Of a DNA stretch of 64,000 nt, positions 8,116-16,883 are shown in pieces. The position numbers and the translations under genes were made by a program. The notes beneath the pieces were generated by a model. That model ran no database searches. It saw only the letters and a list, made by a program, of their open reading frames with translations, and was not told where the DNA came from. This DNA is from Glycomyces amatae (GTDB taxonomy: Bacteria; Actinomycetota; Actinomycetes; Mycobacteriales; Micromonosporaceae): assembly GCF_020991375.1 (NCBI RefSeq), contig NZ_JAJLQZ010000021.1:1-64000 (forward strand). The letters run 5' to 3'. The number at the start of each line of letters is the position of its first letter. The first letter of the stretch is position 1.

Positions 8116-8199
8116 CGGGCGGCCGGGCCCGGCGGTGTCGAGGAGGCCCGGCGAACGGGCGGGCGGCCGCCTCCACGACCTACCGGAAGGACTGCGACC

Positions 8200-8856
8200 A
8201 TGGCGACCCTGCTGCACCTGGACGCTTCGGCCGAGCTCGTCGACTCGCGGTCGCGCGCGATCACCCGGGCGTTCGCGACGGCGTTCGCCGCGGCGCCCGG
8301 CAACACCGTCGTCCACCGGGACCTCCACGCCGACCCGCTGCCGCACCTGCCGCATCCGGAACTGCACTGGGCCGCGCCGCTGCGGTCCGGCGGCGCACCG
8401 GACCCGGCCGCGGAGGCGCTGCAGGAGCGGCTCATCGCGGAGCTGCTCGACGCGGACGCCCTGGTCGTGGACTTCCCGCTGTACAACTACTCGCTGCCTT
8501 CGGCGCTGAAGGCCTGGATCGACCACGTGCACGTGCCGGGGAGGACCGCGCCGTCGGCAGTCTCGGAGGCGCCCCTGGCCGGCCGCCCGGCGGTCGTCGT
8601 GACCACGCGCGGCGGCGACTACGGGCCCGGCGCGCCCAACGCGGGCCGCGACCACGCCACGCCCGTGCTCGAACTCGTCCTCGGTGAGGAGATGGGCATG
8701 GACGTCGCCACCGTCGCGGCCGGGCTGACCCTCGCCGGACGCGACCCGGCCCGCGCGGAGCGGGCCCGCCGCGGCGAACGCGAGTACGCCGAGGCGGTGC
8801 GGCGCGCCCGCGACCTGGGGGCGCGCCTCGGCCGCACACTGGGGGCACGCGAGTGA
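8200..8856 (+). CDS. FMN-dependent NADH-azoreductase family flavoprotein
   Basis: 218 residues of flavodoxin-like fold in the AzoR/NQO-like family, which reduce quinones and azo compounds with NADH. The FMN phosphate loop (DASAELVDSRSRAIT), the PLYNYSLPSALKAWIDHV segment after strand 3, and the TTRGGDYGPGAPN loop are all recognisable. GGAAGG lies 9 bases before the ATG. The only flavoprotein neighbour of similar redox role is the OYE gene at 5.0-6.2 kb. Confidence 0.9.
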   Translation: MATLLHLDASAELVDSRSRAITRAFATAFAAAPGNTVVHRDLHADPLPHLPHPELHWAAPLRSGGAPDPAAEALQERLIAELLDADALVVDFPLYNYSLPSALKAWIDHVHVPGRTAPSAVSEAPLAGRPAVVVTTRGGDYGPGAPNAGRDHATPVLELVLGEEMGMDVATVAAGLTLAGRDPARAERARRGEREYAEAVRRARDLGARLGRTLGARE

Positions 8857-8942
8857 CGCACGATGCCCGTGTGACGTGTTCACATTGGGCCGCAGTCGTT
8901 TCCGGCACCGCTCCGGTCATCTCGCGCGGGGTCCGCCACCGG

Positions 8943-8948
8943 TAGGCT
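8943..8948 (+). promoter_or_regulatory. Possible -10 of the FtsK-like gene
   Basis: TAGGCT about 75 bases upstream of the TTG start; motif only. Confidence 0.3.
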
Positions 8949-9022
8949 GGGAACGGCGGCACGGAACCGCACCATGGTGCCGCTCCGTACCGCGACATGG
9001 CCCAGACCCCCAGGAGGCGGCT

Positions 9023-11578
9023 TTGACTTGGCGGACCGAACTGGAGCAGGCCGCCGCGCGGCTGCGCGAGGCCGCCGGGGCCGCCGACCGGGCCGAGCGC
9101 CTGATCACGGACTCCGCGTCCCGGATGGCGGCCGACGACACCGAGCGCCGCCGCCGCGACCTCGCCGGGAGGCTCCGGGCCGCCGCCGAGGCGGCCGCGA
9201 CCGGCTGGCTCGGGCGGGACCTCGCCGCGACCGCGCCGAACACTCCCGTATGGACGGACGAGCCGTCCTCTGCGGCGGTCCGGATCGGCGAGGCCGAGCT
9301 CGACGACGCGCCCGCGTTCCCCGCCCTGGCGGGCCTGCTCGGCAAGGGCCACCTGGTGTGCGACGCCGACGCGGCCGACCCGCGCGTGGCCGGGATGCTC
9401 CAGTCGCTGCTGCTGCGGATCACCGCCGCGCACCGGAACCTCGAGGTGAGCCTGGTCGACGGCGTGACGCTCGGCCAGGTCTTCGCGCCCGCGACCGCGC
9501 TCGTGGACGCCGGGATCGCCGGGCCCGTCGCCACCGACCACCTCGCGCTCGGCCGCATCCTCACCGCCGCCGAGAAGCGGCTCACCGAGCTGCGCGACAT
9601 CAGCGCCCGCGGCCTGCCGATCGCCGACCGGCCCTTCCACCTCATCGTCGTCGCCGGGCTGCCGCCCGAGGTCGGCAAGTCCATGCGCGAGCGCCTCGCG
9701 GCCCTCGCCCACGCGGGCCCCTCCGCCCGCTGCCACCTCGTCCTGTGCGGATGGCGAGGCGCCCCGCACCGCGAGCCGCTCCCGGCGATCGAGCACGCGA
9801 CCCACCTGTCCTGCAAGCCGGGCGAGGTGCGGCTGGGGACGCTGCCGCTGCCGGTGGCCCTCGACCCGGCCCCGCCGCCCGCGCTCGCCCGGGCCGTGTA
9901 CGGCGCCAGGGCGCAGCAGCGCCGCGAGGCCGGCGAGCTGTCGGTGTCCGACCTGGTCCCCGAGGAGCTGTGGACCGCGTCGAGCCGGAACGGGCTGACC
10001 ACCGTGATCGGCCGCGACCAGGCCGGGAGCGCCACCGGCGGCGACGTCGAGGTGTCCTTCGACGACGCGACCCCGCACTGGCTCATCGGCGGGCGCACCG
10101 GCGGCGGCAAAACCGTGTTCCTCCTCGACGTGCTGTACGGCCTGGCGACCCGCTACTCCCCCGAGGAACTGGAGCTGTACCTCCTCGACTTCAAGGAGGG
10201 CGTCTCGTTCACCGAGTTCACGCCCTCGCACCTGGACCCGTCGTGGATCCCGCACGTCAGGGCCGTCGGAGTCGAGTCCGACCGCGAGTACGGCGTGGCC
10301 GTGCTCGGGGCGCTGCGCGCGGAGCTGTCGCGGCGCGCCGGGCTGATGAAGCGGGCCGGGGCGACCCGGCTGGCGCGGCTGCGGGAGCTGCGGCCCGAGG
10401 TGCGGCTGCCGCGCATCGTCGCGGTCGTCGACGAGTTCCACGTGCTGTTCGCCGGGAACGACCGGCTCGCGGGCGAGGCGGTCGCGCACCTGGAGGAGCT
10501 CGCCCGCAAGGGCCGCTCCTACGGCGTGCACCTGGTCCTGGCCAGCCAGACCATCTCCGGCATCGAAGCGCTCTACTCCAAGAAGGACTCGATCTTCGGG
10601 CAGTTCCCGCTGCGCGTGGCCCTGCCGGGCGCCAAGAACCTCCTGGACGAGGGCAACGACGGGGCCGACGGCATCAGCGTCGGCCAGGCCGTCATCAACG
10701 ACGCCGGAGGCATCAAGGGCCGCAACCGGACCTGCCGGTTCCCCGACGCGTCCAGCGCCGAGGACCTGCTCACGGGCGTGCGGCACCGGCTGTGGGAGCG
10801 GCGCGACTCGGACGCCGAACCGGTGGTCTTCCGCGGTTTCGACGAGCAGCACCTCACCGGGGACCCGACGTTCGAGGAGCTCGCGCCGACGCACGCGCCG
10901 CGGGCGCTCCTGGGGCGCGCCGTGGACGTCCACATGTCCACGGTCGAATACCAGTTCGACCGCAGCCCCGGGCGGCACCTCGCGGTCCTGGGCACCTCCG
11001 CGGTGGCCGCGGACGTGCTCGCCGCCGGGGCGGTCTCCCTGGGGCGCCAGCACGAGCCGGGGAGCGTCGCGTTCCAGGTCGCCGTGACCGCCGTGGGCGT
11101 GGAGGACACCGCCGCCGAAGTGGTCGGCGAGCTCGGGCGCCTGGGCCACGAGTGCGAGCGGCTCGCGCCCGGGTCGATCCTGGACGGCCCGCGCGGCGGG
11201 CCGGCCTACCTGGTGTGGTTCGGCGCCGACGGCGCGGACGGGAAGGCCGCGAAGCTGCGTGAGCTGCTGCTGCACGGCCCGGCGAGCGGCGTGCACCTCC
11301 TCGGCTGGTGGCGCGGCGCGCGCCGGTTCCTCGACGACATCGGCGGATCGGCCGGGCGCGAGCACTGCGCCGGGATCGTGGCGCTCAACATCGCCGGGAA
11401 CGACCTGGCCGCGATCACCGGCGGCTTCGAGCGGTCCTGGGAGGCGAGGTCCAACCGGTGCCTGGTCATCGACCGGCACGCGGGCACCGAGACCCTCGCC
11501 GTCCCGTACGTGCGGCCCGGCCGCCTCGACGGGCTCCCCGTCCAGGACCGGCCTGCCGGAAAGGTGGAGTCCCGATGA
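9023..11578 (+). CDS. FtsK/SpoIIIE-type ATPase with three ATPase-like segments
   Basis: 851 residues from a TTG at 9023, chosen because AGGAGG sits 5 bases before it. An N-terminal coiled coil (1-60) is followed by three parts. The first (about 85-290) has an ATPase-like fold but no Walker A. The central FtsK/SpoIIIE motor has Walker A GGRTGGGKT at 356-364 and Walker B IVAVVDEFHVLF with Asp470-Glu471. A third part (about 640-830) looks like another degenerate ATPase. There is no membrane segment and no gamma DNA-reading domain, unlike FtsK. Three modules recall EccC of type VII secretion, but no WXG100 or Ecc genes are seen. The ATGA overlap with the next gene couples it to a coiled-coil membrane protein. 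Substrate (DNA or protein) unknown. Confidence 0.85.
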   Translation: MTWRTELEQAAARLREAAGAADRAERLITDSASRMAADDTERRRRDLAGRLRAAAEAAATGWLGRDLAATAPNTPVWTDEPSSAAVRIGEAELDDAPAFPALAGLLGKGHLVCDADAADPRVAGMLQSLLLRITAAHRNLEVSLVDGVTLGQVFAPATALVDAGIAGPVATDHLALGRILTAAEKRLTELRDISARGLPIADRPFHLIVVAGLPPEVGKSMRERLAALAHAGPSARCHLVLCGWRGAPHREPLPAIEHATHLSCKPGEVRLGTLPLPVALDPAPPPALARAVYGARAQQRREAGELSVSDLVPEELWTASSRNGLTTVIGRDQAGSATGGDVEVSFDDATPHWLIGGRTGGGKTVFLLDVLYGLATRYSPEELELYLLDFKEGVSFTEFTPSHLDPSWIPHVRAVGVESDREYGVAVLGALRAELSRRAGLMKRAGATRLARLRELRPEVRLPRIVAVVDEFHVLFAGNDRLAGEAVAHLEELARKGRSYGVHLVLASQTISGIEALYSKKDSIFGQFPLRVALPGAKNLLDEGNDGADGISVGQAVINDAGGIKGRNRTCRFPDASSAEDLLTGVRHRLWERRDSDAEPVVFRGFDEQHLTGDPTFEELAPTHAPRALLGRAVDVHMSTVEYQFDRSPGRHLAVLGTSAVAADVLAAGAVSLGRQHEPGSVAFQVAVTAVGVEDTAAEVVGELGRLGHECERLAPGSILDGPRGGPAYLVWFGADGADGKAAKLRELLLHGPASGVHLLGWWRGARRFLDDIGGSAGREHCAGIVALNIAGNDLAAITGGFERSWEARSNRCLVIDRHAGTETLAVPYVRPGRLDGLPVQDRPAGKVESR

Positions 11579-12267
11579 GCCTGAGCGCCTACGAGGACCT
11601 GGTCCACGAGCTGACGCGCCTGGACGCCGACAGCGCGGCGAGCACCGCGCGGGCGGCGAAGCGGCTGGAGCGGCGCCGCTCGGCGCTGCGGGAGGTCGAG
11701 AGCGGCCTCGTCGAGCGGTCCGCGAAGCTCGCCGAGCTCAGTTCGCGGCTGCGGCACACCGCGCCGGACCTGACGCCCGCGGCGGACGACCTGGCGGCCT
11801 ACGGGATCGACGGGGACGCCGAGGAGGCGCCCGCAGGGGGCGGCGCCGAGGACGATGTGGACAGGGAGCTGGCGCGGGCGCAGCGGTCCCTGCGCGAGGC
11901 CGACGCCGCGCTGGCGAAGACGGTGCGCGTCGCGCAGCGGCCCACGCTGCTGCCGAAGGCCCACCATGTGGTGCGCGAGCTCCTCGTCTACGGCGCGTGC
12001 ATGGTCGCCTGCCTCGCGGGGCAGCTGCTGTACCTGGCGGCCACGGACGGCGGCGGCGAGGCCGCCTGGTGGGTCACGTTCCTGCCGCCGACGATGGCCG
12101 TCCTCGTGGGGTATCTGCTGGTGGGGGCCGCCAACCGGCCCCGGCTGCCGATGCTCGACCGCCACGGGAAGCCGATCAGGCCGGTCGTCCCCCACAACCC
12201 GCGTCTGGGAGTGACGCTCGCGGTCTGCACAATGGCGTTGTTCGCCTATGTCGCGTTCTTCGCTTAG
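11575..12267 (+). CDS. Coiled-coil membrane protein coupled to the FtsK-like ATPase
   Basis: 230 residues, family not recognised. Residues 1-65 and about 95-125 are charged, heptad-like helices (LERRRSALREVESGLVERSA; ELARAQRSLREADAALAKTV). Three membrane segments follow: around 134-158, 161-184 and 210-230. The topology suggests a membrane anchor with a long cytoplasmic coiled coil that could dock the soluble ATPase encoded immediately upstream. The ATG overlaps the ATPase stop by 4 bases. The DivIVA-domain gene begins 21 bp later. Confidence 0.75.
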   Translation: MSLSAYEDLVHELTRLDADSAASTARAAKRLERRRSALREVESGLVERSAKLAELSSRLRHTAPDLTPAADDLAAYGIDGDAEEAPAGGGAEDDVDRELARAQRSLREADAALAKTVRVAQRPTLLPKAHHVVRELLVYGACMVACLAGQLLYLAATDGGGEAAWWVTFLPPTMAVLVGYLLVGAANRPRLPMLDRHGKPIRPVVPHNPRLGVTLAVCTMALFAYVAFFA

Positions 12268-12288
12268 AGCTGCTTGGAGGAACCACCA

Positions 12289-12756
12289 GTGGGTTTCGTG
12301 CTGCCGGTCATCGTCGCCGCCATCGGCGTGTGGATCGCCTTCTCGATCGTCGTGTGGGCCACCGGCCGCGACACGCTTCTGGACCTGTCCCCCGCCGGGG
12401 CCCCGCTGGGACTCGGCGAGGAGGGGGCGGTGAGCGAGGCCGCCGTCGCGTCCGTCCAGTTCGACACCGGGATGCGCGGCTACCGCACCGACCAGGTCGA
12501 CGCCGCCCTCACCCGCCTGGCCTGGGAGATCGGCCGCAAGGACGAGCAGCTCGCGGTGCTCCAGGCCAAGCTGGACGGCACCTGGGAGGAGCCGGTCGAG
12601 GAGCCGATGGACGAGGACGCGTTCCGCCTCGCGGGCGAGTCGGTCGCCGAGGCCATGCCCGAGGCCCGGCCCGGCGACGTCGAGGGGGCGGACGGCCCCG
12701 GGAGTGAGGCAGCGCGCGAGGACGGCGGTGAGGCGGCGCCGCGCGCCGGGACGTGA
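12289..12756 (+). CDS. DivIVA-domain membrane protein
   Basis: 155 residues. One N-terminal membrane helix (about 1-22) precedes a short DivIVA domain (about 55-95) with the typical FDTGMRGYRTDQVDAALTRL, followed by an acidic disordered tail. DivIVA domains recognise curved membrane and self-assemble; this short single-helix form resembles Rv1209 of M. tuberculosis, in the same conserved block. GTG at 12289 is chosen because GGAGG lies 8 bases upstream; a TTG at 12274 would overlap that site. Likely co-transcribed with the two genes upstream. Confidence 0.83.
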   Translation: MGFVLPVIVAAIGVWIAFSIVVWATGRDTLLDLSPAGAPLGLGEEGAVSEAAVASVQFDTGMRGYRTDQVDAALTRLAWEIGRKDEQLAVLQAKLDGTWEEPVEEPMDEDAFRLAGESVAEAMPEARPGDVEGADGPGSEAAREDGGEAAPRAGT

Positions 12757-12762
12757 TGGGAT

Positions 12763-13278
12763 ATGCCCATGCGTTATTGGCTGCTGGCGTTGCCGGACGA
12801 CGAGTACACCGAACAACAGGCCTACGAGCTCGACGCGGTCGAGCCGTCCGCGGCCCTCCCCGAGAGCGCCGCGGACGGCGACGAGGTCGCCCTGGCCGGC
12901 CCCGAGGGCGTCTTCGCGCTCGGCGAGCTCGAGGGCGGCGCGGTGGCCTACCGGCGGCGCCTGGAGGAGCCGAGCAAGACCGACGAGACCGTCGCGGCCT
13001 ACGCGGACGACGCGCTGGGCTGGAACGGGCTGAACCCGGACTCGTGGGAGGCGCTGGTGCGGAGCCTGCCGGTCCCCGAGCGCCGCAGCGACTGGCTCGT
13101 GACGCTGTCGATGCCGATCGAGGCGGTCGACAAGGCGGAGGCCGTGCGCCAGTTCTGGTCCTACATCCGGTCGCTGGGTCCGATGGAGCTCCCGACCTTC
13201 GTGTCCCCGTACGGAAGAGAACTTGAGGGTACTTCGTTCCTTTTGGGCGTCGAGCACGAGCAGGACCCGGAGGAGTGA
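12763..13278 (+). CDS. Uncharacterised 171-residue protein
   Basis: Not recognised. A soluble, acidic protein with no signal peptide or membrane segment. It opens MRYWLLALPDDEY (a start at 12769 would have GATGGGA 6 bases upstream). It has two parts: a strand-rich first half (DGDEVALAGPEGVFALGELEGG) that may be a small EVE/PUA-like or beta-barrel unit, and a helical second half. It lies 6 bp after the DivIVA gene, so it probably belongs to the same transcript. The last 50 bases are noticeably less GC-rich than the rest. Confidence 0.65.
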   Translation: MPMRYWLLALPDDEYTEQQAYELDAVEPSAALPESAADGDEVALAGPEGVFALGELEGGAVAYRRRLEEPSKTDETVAAYADDALGWNGLNPDSWEALVRSLPVPERRSDWLVTLSMPIEAVDKAEAVRQFWSYIRSLGPMELPTFVSPYGRELEGTSFLLGVEHEQDPEE

Positions 13279-13424
13279 GTGGCGGGCTTCACAGGCCGTT
13301 AAGAAAAATCACGCAAGTCACAAAGGCCGCTTTTCAGGCGTTTTCTACGCAACCTTGTCACATACCCGGAGGGGCGAGTTGGCCTTCGCCCACGTCATCG
13401 GGGAAACTTGATCTAGAACGTCGA

Positions 13425-13439
13425 GTCGCAACCTGCGAC
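13425..13439. promoter_or_regulatory. Palindrome before the DUF3117 gene
   Basis: GTCGCA-ACC-TGCGAC, a perfect 6+6 repeat ending 22 bases before the DUF3117 ATG. It lies at the end of a locally AT-richer 180-bp intergenic region (13279-13461). It could be an operator or a 5'-leader hairpin. Confidence 0.4.
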
Positions 13440-13461
13440 CTTGGATCGAGGGGAGACGAAT

Positions 13462-13629
13462 ATGGCGGCCATGAAACCGCGGACGGGTGACGGGCCACTC
13501 GAGGTCACGCAGGAGGGCCGCGGCATCATCATGCGCGTTCCGCTCGAAGGCGGCGGACGGCTGGTCGTGGAGATGACCCCGGAGGAAGCGGCGACCTTGA
13601 ACAAGGAGCTCCAGGGCGCCCTCGAGTAG
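13462..13629 (+). CDS. DUF3117 small protein (Rv1211-like)
   Basis: 55 residues beginning MAAMKPRTGDGPLEVT, almost invariant among actinobacteria; the DUF3117 family. The mycobacterial member (Rv1211) has been described as calmodulin-like; the role is unsettled. ATG at 13462 follows GAGGGGAG. The position between the DivIVA-like protein and HtrA matches the M. tuberculosis order, although tagA, sigE and rseA are missing here. Confidence 0.92.
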   Translation: MAAMKPRTGDGPLEVTQEGRGIIMRVPLEGGGRLVVEMTPEEAATLNKELQGALE

Positions 13630-13680
13630 CGGACCCGCCCCACCCCACCTCGGCGGTCACCCCGCCGCCGGACCGGACCG

Positions 13681-13716
13681 AGGACCCGCGGCACGCCCGT
13701 GCGTGAAGCGGGTCCT
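13681..13716 (+). terminator. Terminator after DUF3117 gene
   Basis: AGGACCCGC (13681-13689) pairs with GCGGGTCCT (13708-13716); the inner loop itself holds GCACG/CGTGC. TTCT follows. It lies 50 bp after the stop codon. Confidence 0.6.
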
Positions 13717-13839
13717 TCTGCGCGCCCCCGAACCGGGACCCCGCCGGGCGTTCCCGCGGCGAAGGGGAGTCGCGTGAGGACGGACCGGCACGAGGTGAGC
13801 GGGAATCGCAGCGCGGATGAAGGCGCGGCAAATGCGGCA

Positions 13840-13845
13840 TAGACT
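13840..13845 (+). promoter_or_regulatory. -10 box of leaderless htrA
   Basis: TAGACT followed by 6 bases and then the ATG at 13852, with no Shine-Dalgarno; predicted leaderless. Confidence 0.5.
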
Positions 13846-13851
13846 CGACGC

Positions 13852-15243
13852 ATGACTTCCGGCACCCAGCCGCCCCAGGCAGATCCGGGCCCACCGCAAG
13901 CCTCACCGCACCACCGGCCGTCCGCGCCGGCGGGCGACGCGGCCCCGCCGCCGGACGGCGGGCCTCCCCGGGACGAGCAGGCGTGGCAGCGCCCCGCCGC
14001 CGCTCCCCCGGAGCACGGCGGATGGCGGCAGGCGGCGCCCGCCGCTCCCGCGCCGGACGCGGGGCAGTGGTGGCACCCTGCCGCCGCCGCCGACCCGTGG
14101 CGGGACCCGGGCAGCCACGCGGTCGTCCATACCCGCCCGGCGCCGCTCGCGCCCCCCGTGGAGCCGCTCCCGGCGCCGCCCGCCGCACCCGCGCGGCCCG
14201 CGCTCGGACTGGTCGTCGCCGTCTCGGCGATCACCGCGCTCATCGCCGGGACCCTCGGCGCGGCCATCGGCATCTGGGCCGCCCGCGGCGACGGCGGCGG
14301 CGGGTCGATCACCGGGGCCGACCCGCAGACCGACCGCGAGCTCACCTCGGTGGCCGGTGTCGTCGAGCAGATCATGCCCTCGGTCGTCACGGTCCTCACC
14401 GCCGACGGCGGCAACGGCTCGGGCTTCATCGTCTCCGACGACGGCTACATCATGACCAACCACCACGTGGTCGTCGGGGGCGGCACCGAGCCCGTCGCGA
14501 ACCTCCAGGTCCTGTTCAGCGACGGCAGCGTCACCACCGCCGAGGTCATCGGCTCCGACGCGGACTCCGACGTGGCCGTCCTCCAGATCGAGGGCGGCGA
14601 CCACCCGGCGATGGTCCTGGCCGACTCCGACCGGGTCGCCGTCGGCGACCCCGTGCTCGCGGTCGGCGCGCCGCTGGGCCTGTCGTCCACGGTCACCGAG
14701 GGCATCGTCTCGGCGATCGACCGGCCGGTGCTGACCCAGAACAACAACGGCGAGGTCGAGTCGGTCATGGCCGCGATCCAGACCGACGCGGCCATCAACC
14801 CCGGCAACTCCGGCGGGCCCCTCACCGACATCGGCGGGCAGGTCATCGGCATCAACACCGCGATCGCCTCGACCGCCGCCGAGGGCGAGGCCGGGAACAT
14901 CGGCATCGGCTTCGCGATCCCCATCAACCAGGCCAAGCGCATCGCCGACGAGATCATCGCGACCGGCTCGGCCACCCACACCGTGCTCGGCGCCGAGCTC
15001 GGCGACTCCGAGCTGGGGGTGGGCGTGACCCTGAGCCGGATCGTGCCCGACTCCCCCGCCGACGACGCCGGACTCGAGGACGGCGACGTCCTGACCAGCT
15101 TCAACGGCAACATGGTCGCCGAGAACACCGAGCTCATCGCCCTCATCCGCAAGCTCGCGCCGGGCACCGTGGTCACCGTCGTCTACGAGCGGGATGGCCA
15201 GGAGCACAGCGCCCAGGTCACGCTGGAGGCGGCCGATGACTGA
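13852..15243 (+). CDS. htrA: HtrA/DegP-like membrane-anchored serine protease
   Basis: 463 residues. A Pro/Ala-rich cytoplasmic region (1-115) precedes a single membrane helix (about 117-143), then a trypsin-like protease with catalytic His205 (TNHHVV), Asp240 (SDVAVLQI) and Ser320 (NPGNSGGPL), and one PDZ domain (about 370-460). It degrades or refolds damaged exported proteins outside the membrane. In mycobacteria htrA follows sigE-rseA and precedes tatB; here tatB still follows at 67 bp but sigE-rseA are absent, so its envelope-stress control may differ. A TAGACT box 6 bases before the ATG suggests leaderless expression. Confidence 0.94.
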   Translation: MTSGTQPPQADPGPPQASPHHRPSAPAGDAAPPPDGGPPRDEQAWQRPAAAPPEHGGWRQAAPAAPAPDAGQWWHPAAAADPWRDPGSHAVVHTRPAPLAPPVEPLPAPPAAPARPALGLVVAVSAITALIAGTLGAAIGIWAARGDGGGGSITGADPQTDRELTSVAGVVEQIMPSVVTVLTADGGNGSGFIVSDDGYIMTNHHVVVGGGTEPVANLQVLFSDGSVTTAEVIGSDADSDVAVLQIEGGDHPAMVLADSDRVAVGDPVLAVGAPLGLSSTVTEGIVSAIDRPVLTQNNNGEVESVMAAIQTDAAINPGNSGGPLTDIGGQVIGINTAIASTAAEGEAGNIGIGFAIPINQAKRIADEIIATGSATHTVLGAELGDSELGVGVTLSRIVPDSPADDAGLEDGDVLTSFNGNMVAENTELIALIRKLAPGTVVTVVYERDGQEHSAQVTLEAADD

Positions 15244-15310
15244 CGTGGGAGTACGCTAGGCGGAGGTTTTTCAGGTATCAGCGGTCACAGGCGGTCATCG
15301 GAGGGTCAGC

Positions 15311-15781
15311 GTGTTCGGAGGTCTGGGCGGAACCGAGTTCCTCGTCATCATCCTCATCGCCATCTTCCTATGGGGCCCCGACAAGCTGCCCAAGGCCCTC
15401 GCGAACCTGCGCCGGTTCATCTCCAAGGCCCGGAACATGGCCTCGAACGCGGCCGCGGACCTCAGCCGCGAGATCGGCACGGACATCAAGCCCGAGGACC
15501 TCAACCCCAAGACGTTCGTCCGCAAGCACATCCTGACCGAAGAGGACCAGGAGATGCTGACGAGCCCGCTGAAGTCCACGATGCGCGACCTCCAGGACGG
15601 CACCAAACCGCTCAAGGACGGCCTGACCGACGCCACCAGGGACATCGAGTCCACCCGCCGCAGCGTCAACCGCGGGAGCCTCACCAGGGGCGAGAACGGC
15701 TCGGGCGCGAACGACGCCGGGGACGCCGCGCCCGCCGAGCGGACGCGCGGGCGCGCCGCCAGCTTCGACGACGTCACCTAA
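15311..15781 (+). CDS. tatB: Sec-independent translocase protein TatB
   Basis: 156 residues. Residues 1-22 form the short membrane helix (GTEFLVIILIAIFLW), followed by the conserved GP hinge (GPDKLPKALANLRRF) and a long amphipathic, charged helix, then a disordered tail. TatB with TatC recognises twin-arginine signal peptides. GTG at 15311 follows GGAGGG. The presence of Glu near residue 9 and the length favour TatB over TatA. A Tat-type lipoprotein is encoded at 30.4 kb in this window. Confidence 0.9.
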   Translation: MFGGLGGTEFLVIILIAIFLWGPDKLPKALANLRRFISKARNMASNAAADLSREIGTDIKPEDLNPKTFVRKHILTEEDQEMLTSPLKSTMRDLQDGTKPLKDGLTDATRDIESTRRSVNRGSLTRGENGSGANDAGDAAPAERTRGRAASFDDVT

Positions 15782-15820
15782 ACGGGTTTATCCGTCGCAC
15801 CGGCCTGGAACACTGGCCGC

Positions 15821-16177
15821 ATGATCGGAACATGGCACGGCCTCGTCATCGACTGCCCCGACCCGCAGGAGCTCGCGTCCTTCTACCGGGAGCTGCTCGG
15901 CATGGTCCCCGTCCAGGACGACGGCGACTGGGTGGTCATCGGCGACGCCCCCGACAGGCCCGGCGTGGCCTTCCAGCAGATCCCCGACTACCAGGCCCCC
16001 ACGTGGCCCGGCGGGGGACGTCCCCAGCAGATGCACTTCGACGTGAAGGTCGACGACCTCGACGAGGGCGAGCGGCGGGTCCTGCGGCTCGGCGCGCAGC
16101 GCCTGGAGGGCGGCGGCGAGGCCTTCCGCGTCTTCGCCGACCCCGTCGGGCACCCGTTCTGCCTGGTCACGATGTAA
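15821..16177 (+). CDS. VOC-superfamily protein (glyoxalase-like)
   Basis: A 118-residue single-domain vicinal-oxygen-chelate protein, beginning GTWHGLVIDCPDPQELASFY and ending FADPVGHPFCLV, the usual pattern of the actinobacterial 'glyoxalase-like' family. Probable ligands His6, the HFDV histidine and a late acidic residue. Substrate unknown. It faces the DUF4190 gene across a shared terminator. Confidence 0.87.
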   Translation: MIGTWHGLVIDCPDPQELASFYRELLGMVPVQDDGDWVVIGDAPDRPGVAFQQIPDYQAPTWPGGGRPQQMHFDVKVDDLDEGERRVLRLGAQRLEGGGEAFRVFADPVGHPFCLVTM

Positions 16178-16222
16178 GGCGGACGCGGCGCCCGCACGGA
16201 CGACGCCGCGATGGAACGAGAA

Positions 16223-16249
16223 GGCGGCCCGGGCGATGCCCGGGCCGCC
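16223..16249. terminator. Bidirectional terminator
   Basis: GGCGGCCCGGGC (16223-16234) and its exact complement (16238-16249) with a 3-base loop, between the convergent VOC and DUF4190 genes. Confidence 0.75.
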
Positions 16250-16262
16250 CTTCACGTGCGCC

Positions 16263-16775
16263 TTAGAGCGTGGACCCCGCGGTGCCGAGCATGGCCATGC
16301 CCGCCGCGACCGCGATGATACTGAAGGCCCCGAGCGCGCAGACGATGATGCCGAGCACGAGGCCCGTGATCGCCTGGCCCTTGCCGCCCGCGACGCCCTG
16401 GTTGACCTTCTTCAGGGCGATGCCGCCGAGGATCGCGGCGATGATGCCGCAGACGAGGGCGATGAACCCGCCGGCGTAGGGGATGCACAGGAACGCGACC
16501 GCGATGATGCCGAGCACCATCGAGGCGATCGCCTGGCCCTTGGGCAGCTGGGGCCCGTAGCCGGGTGCGCCGTACGGCGGCGGGTAGCCCGGGGCCGCGG
16601 GGGGCAGCTGCGGGGCCGGGCCGTAGCCGGGCTGCTGGGGCTGGCTGTAACCGGGCTGCTGCGGCTGGGGGCTGTAGCCGGGCTGCTGGGGGGGCTGGGA
16701 ACCGGGCTGGCTGCCGTACGGGTCGTACTGGAAGCCGCCCTGACCGGACTGGTCCGGAGGCGGAGGATAAGTCAT
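16263..16775 (-). CDS. DUF4190-type proline-rich membrane protein
   Basis: 170 residues. The N-terminal 75 residues are a Pro/Gly/Gln/Tyr-rich cytoplasmic tail with repeated QQPGY units. Two pairs of membrane segments follow (about 80-120 and 132-168), with GQAIASMVLGI and GQAITGLVLGI as a repeated opening, typical of DUF4190. The function is unknown; such tails often mark proteins of cell-pole or septal membranes, but that is not shown here. Confidence 0.82.
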   Translation of the reverse strand: MTYPPPPDQSGQGGFQYDPYGSQPGSQPPQQPGYSPQPQQPGYSQPQQPGYGPAPQLPPAAPGYPPPYGAPGYGPQLPKGQAIASMVLGIIAVAFLCIPYAGGFIALVCGIIAAILGGIALKKVNQGVAGGKGQAITGLVLGIIVCALGAFSIIAVAAGMAMLGTAGSTL

Positions 16776-16883
16776 CGCTGATTGCTCTCTGCTCGGGCGG
16801 AAACGGCGCGCGGAGGTTCACGATAGCGGACTCCCGCCAGCACGCTGTGACGAGGCCGGTTCGCAAATCGTCGCGAAACAGGG

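Noticed and set aside
9023..11578. Assignment as a type VII secretion EccC
   Set aside because: No membrane helices, no WXG100 proteins, no EccB/D/E or mycosin nearby; only the three-part layout is similar.
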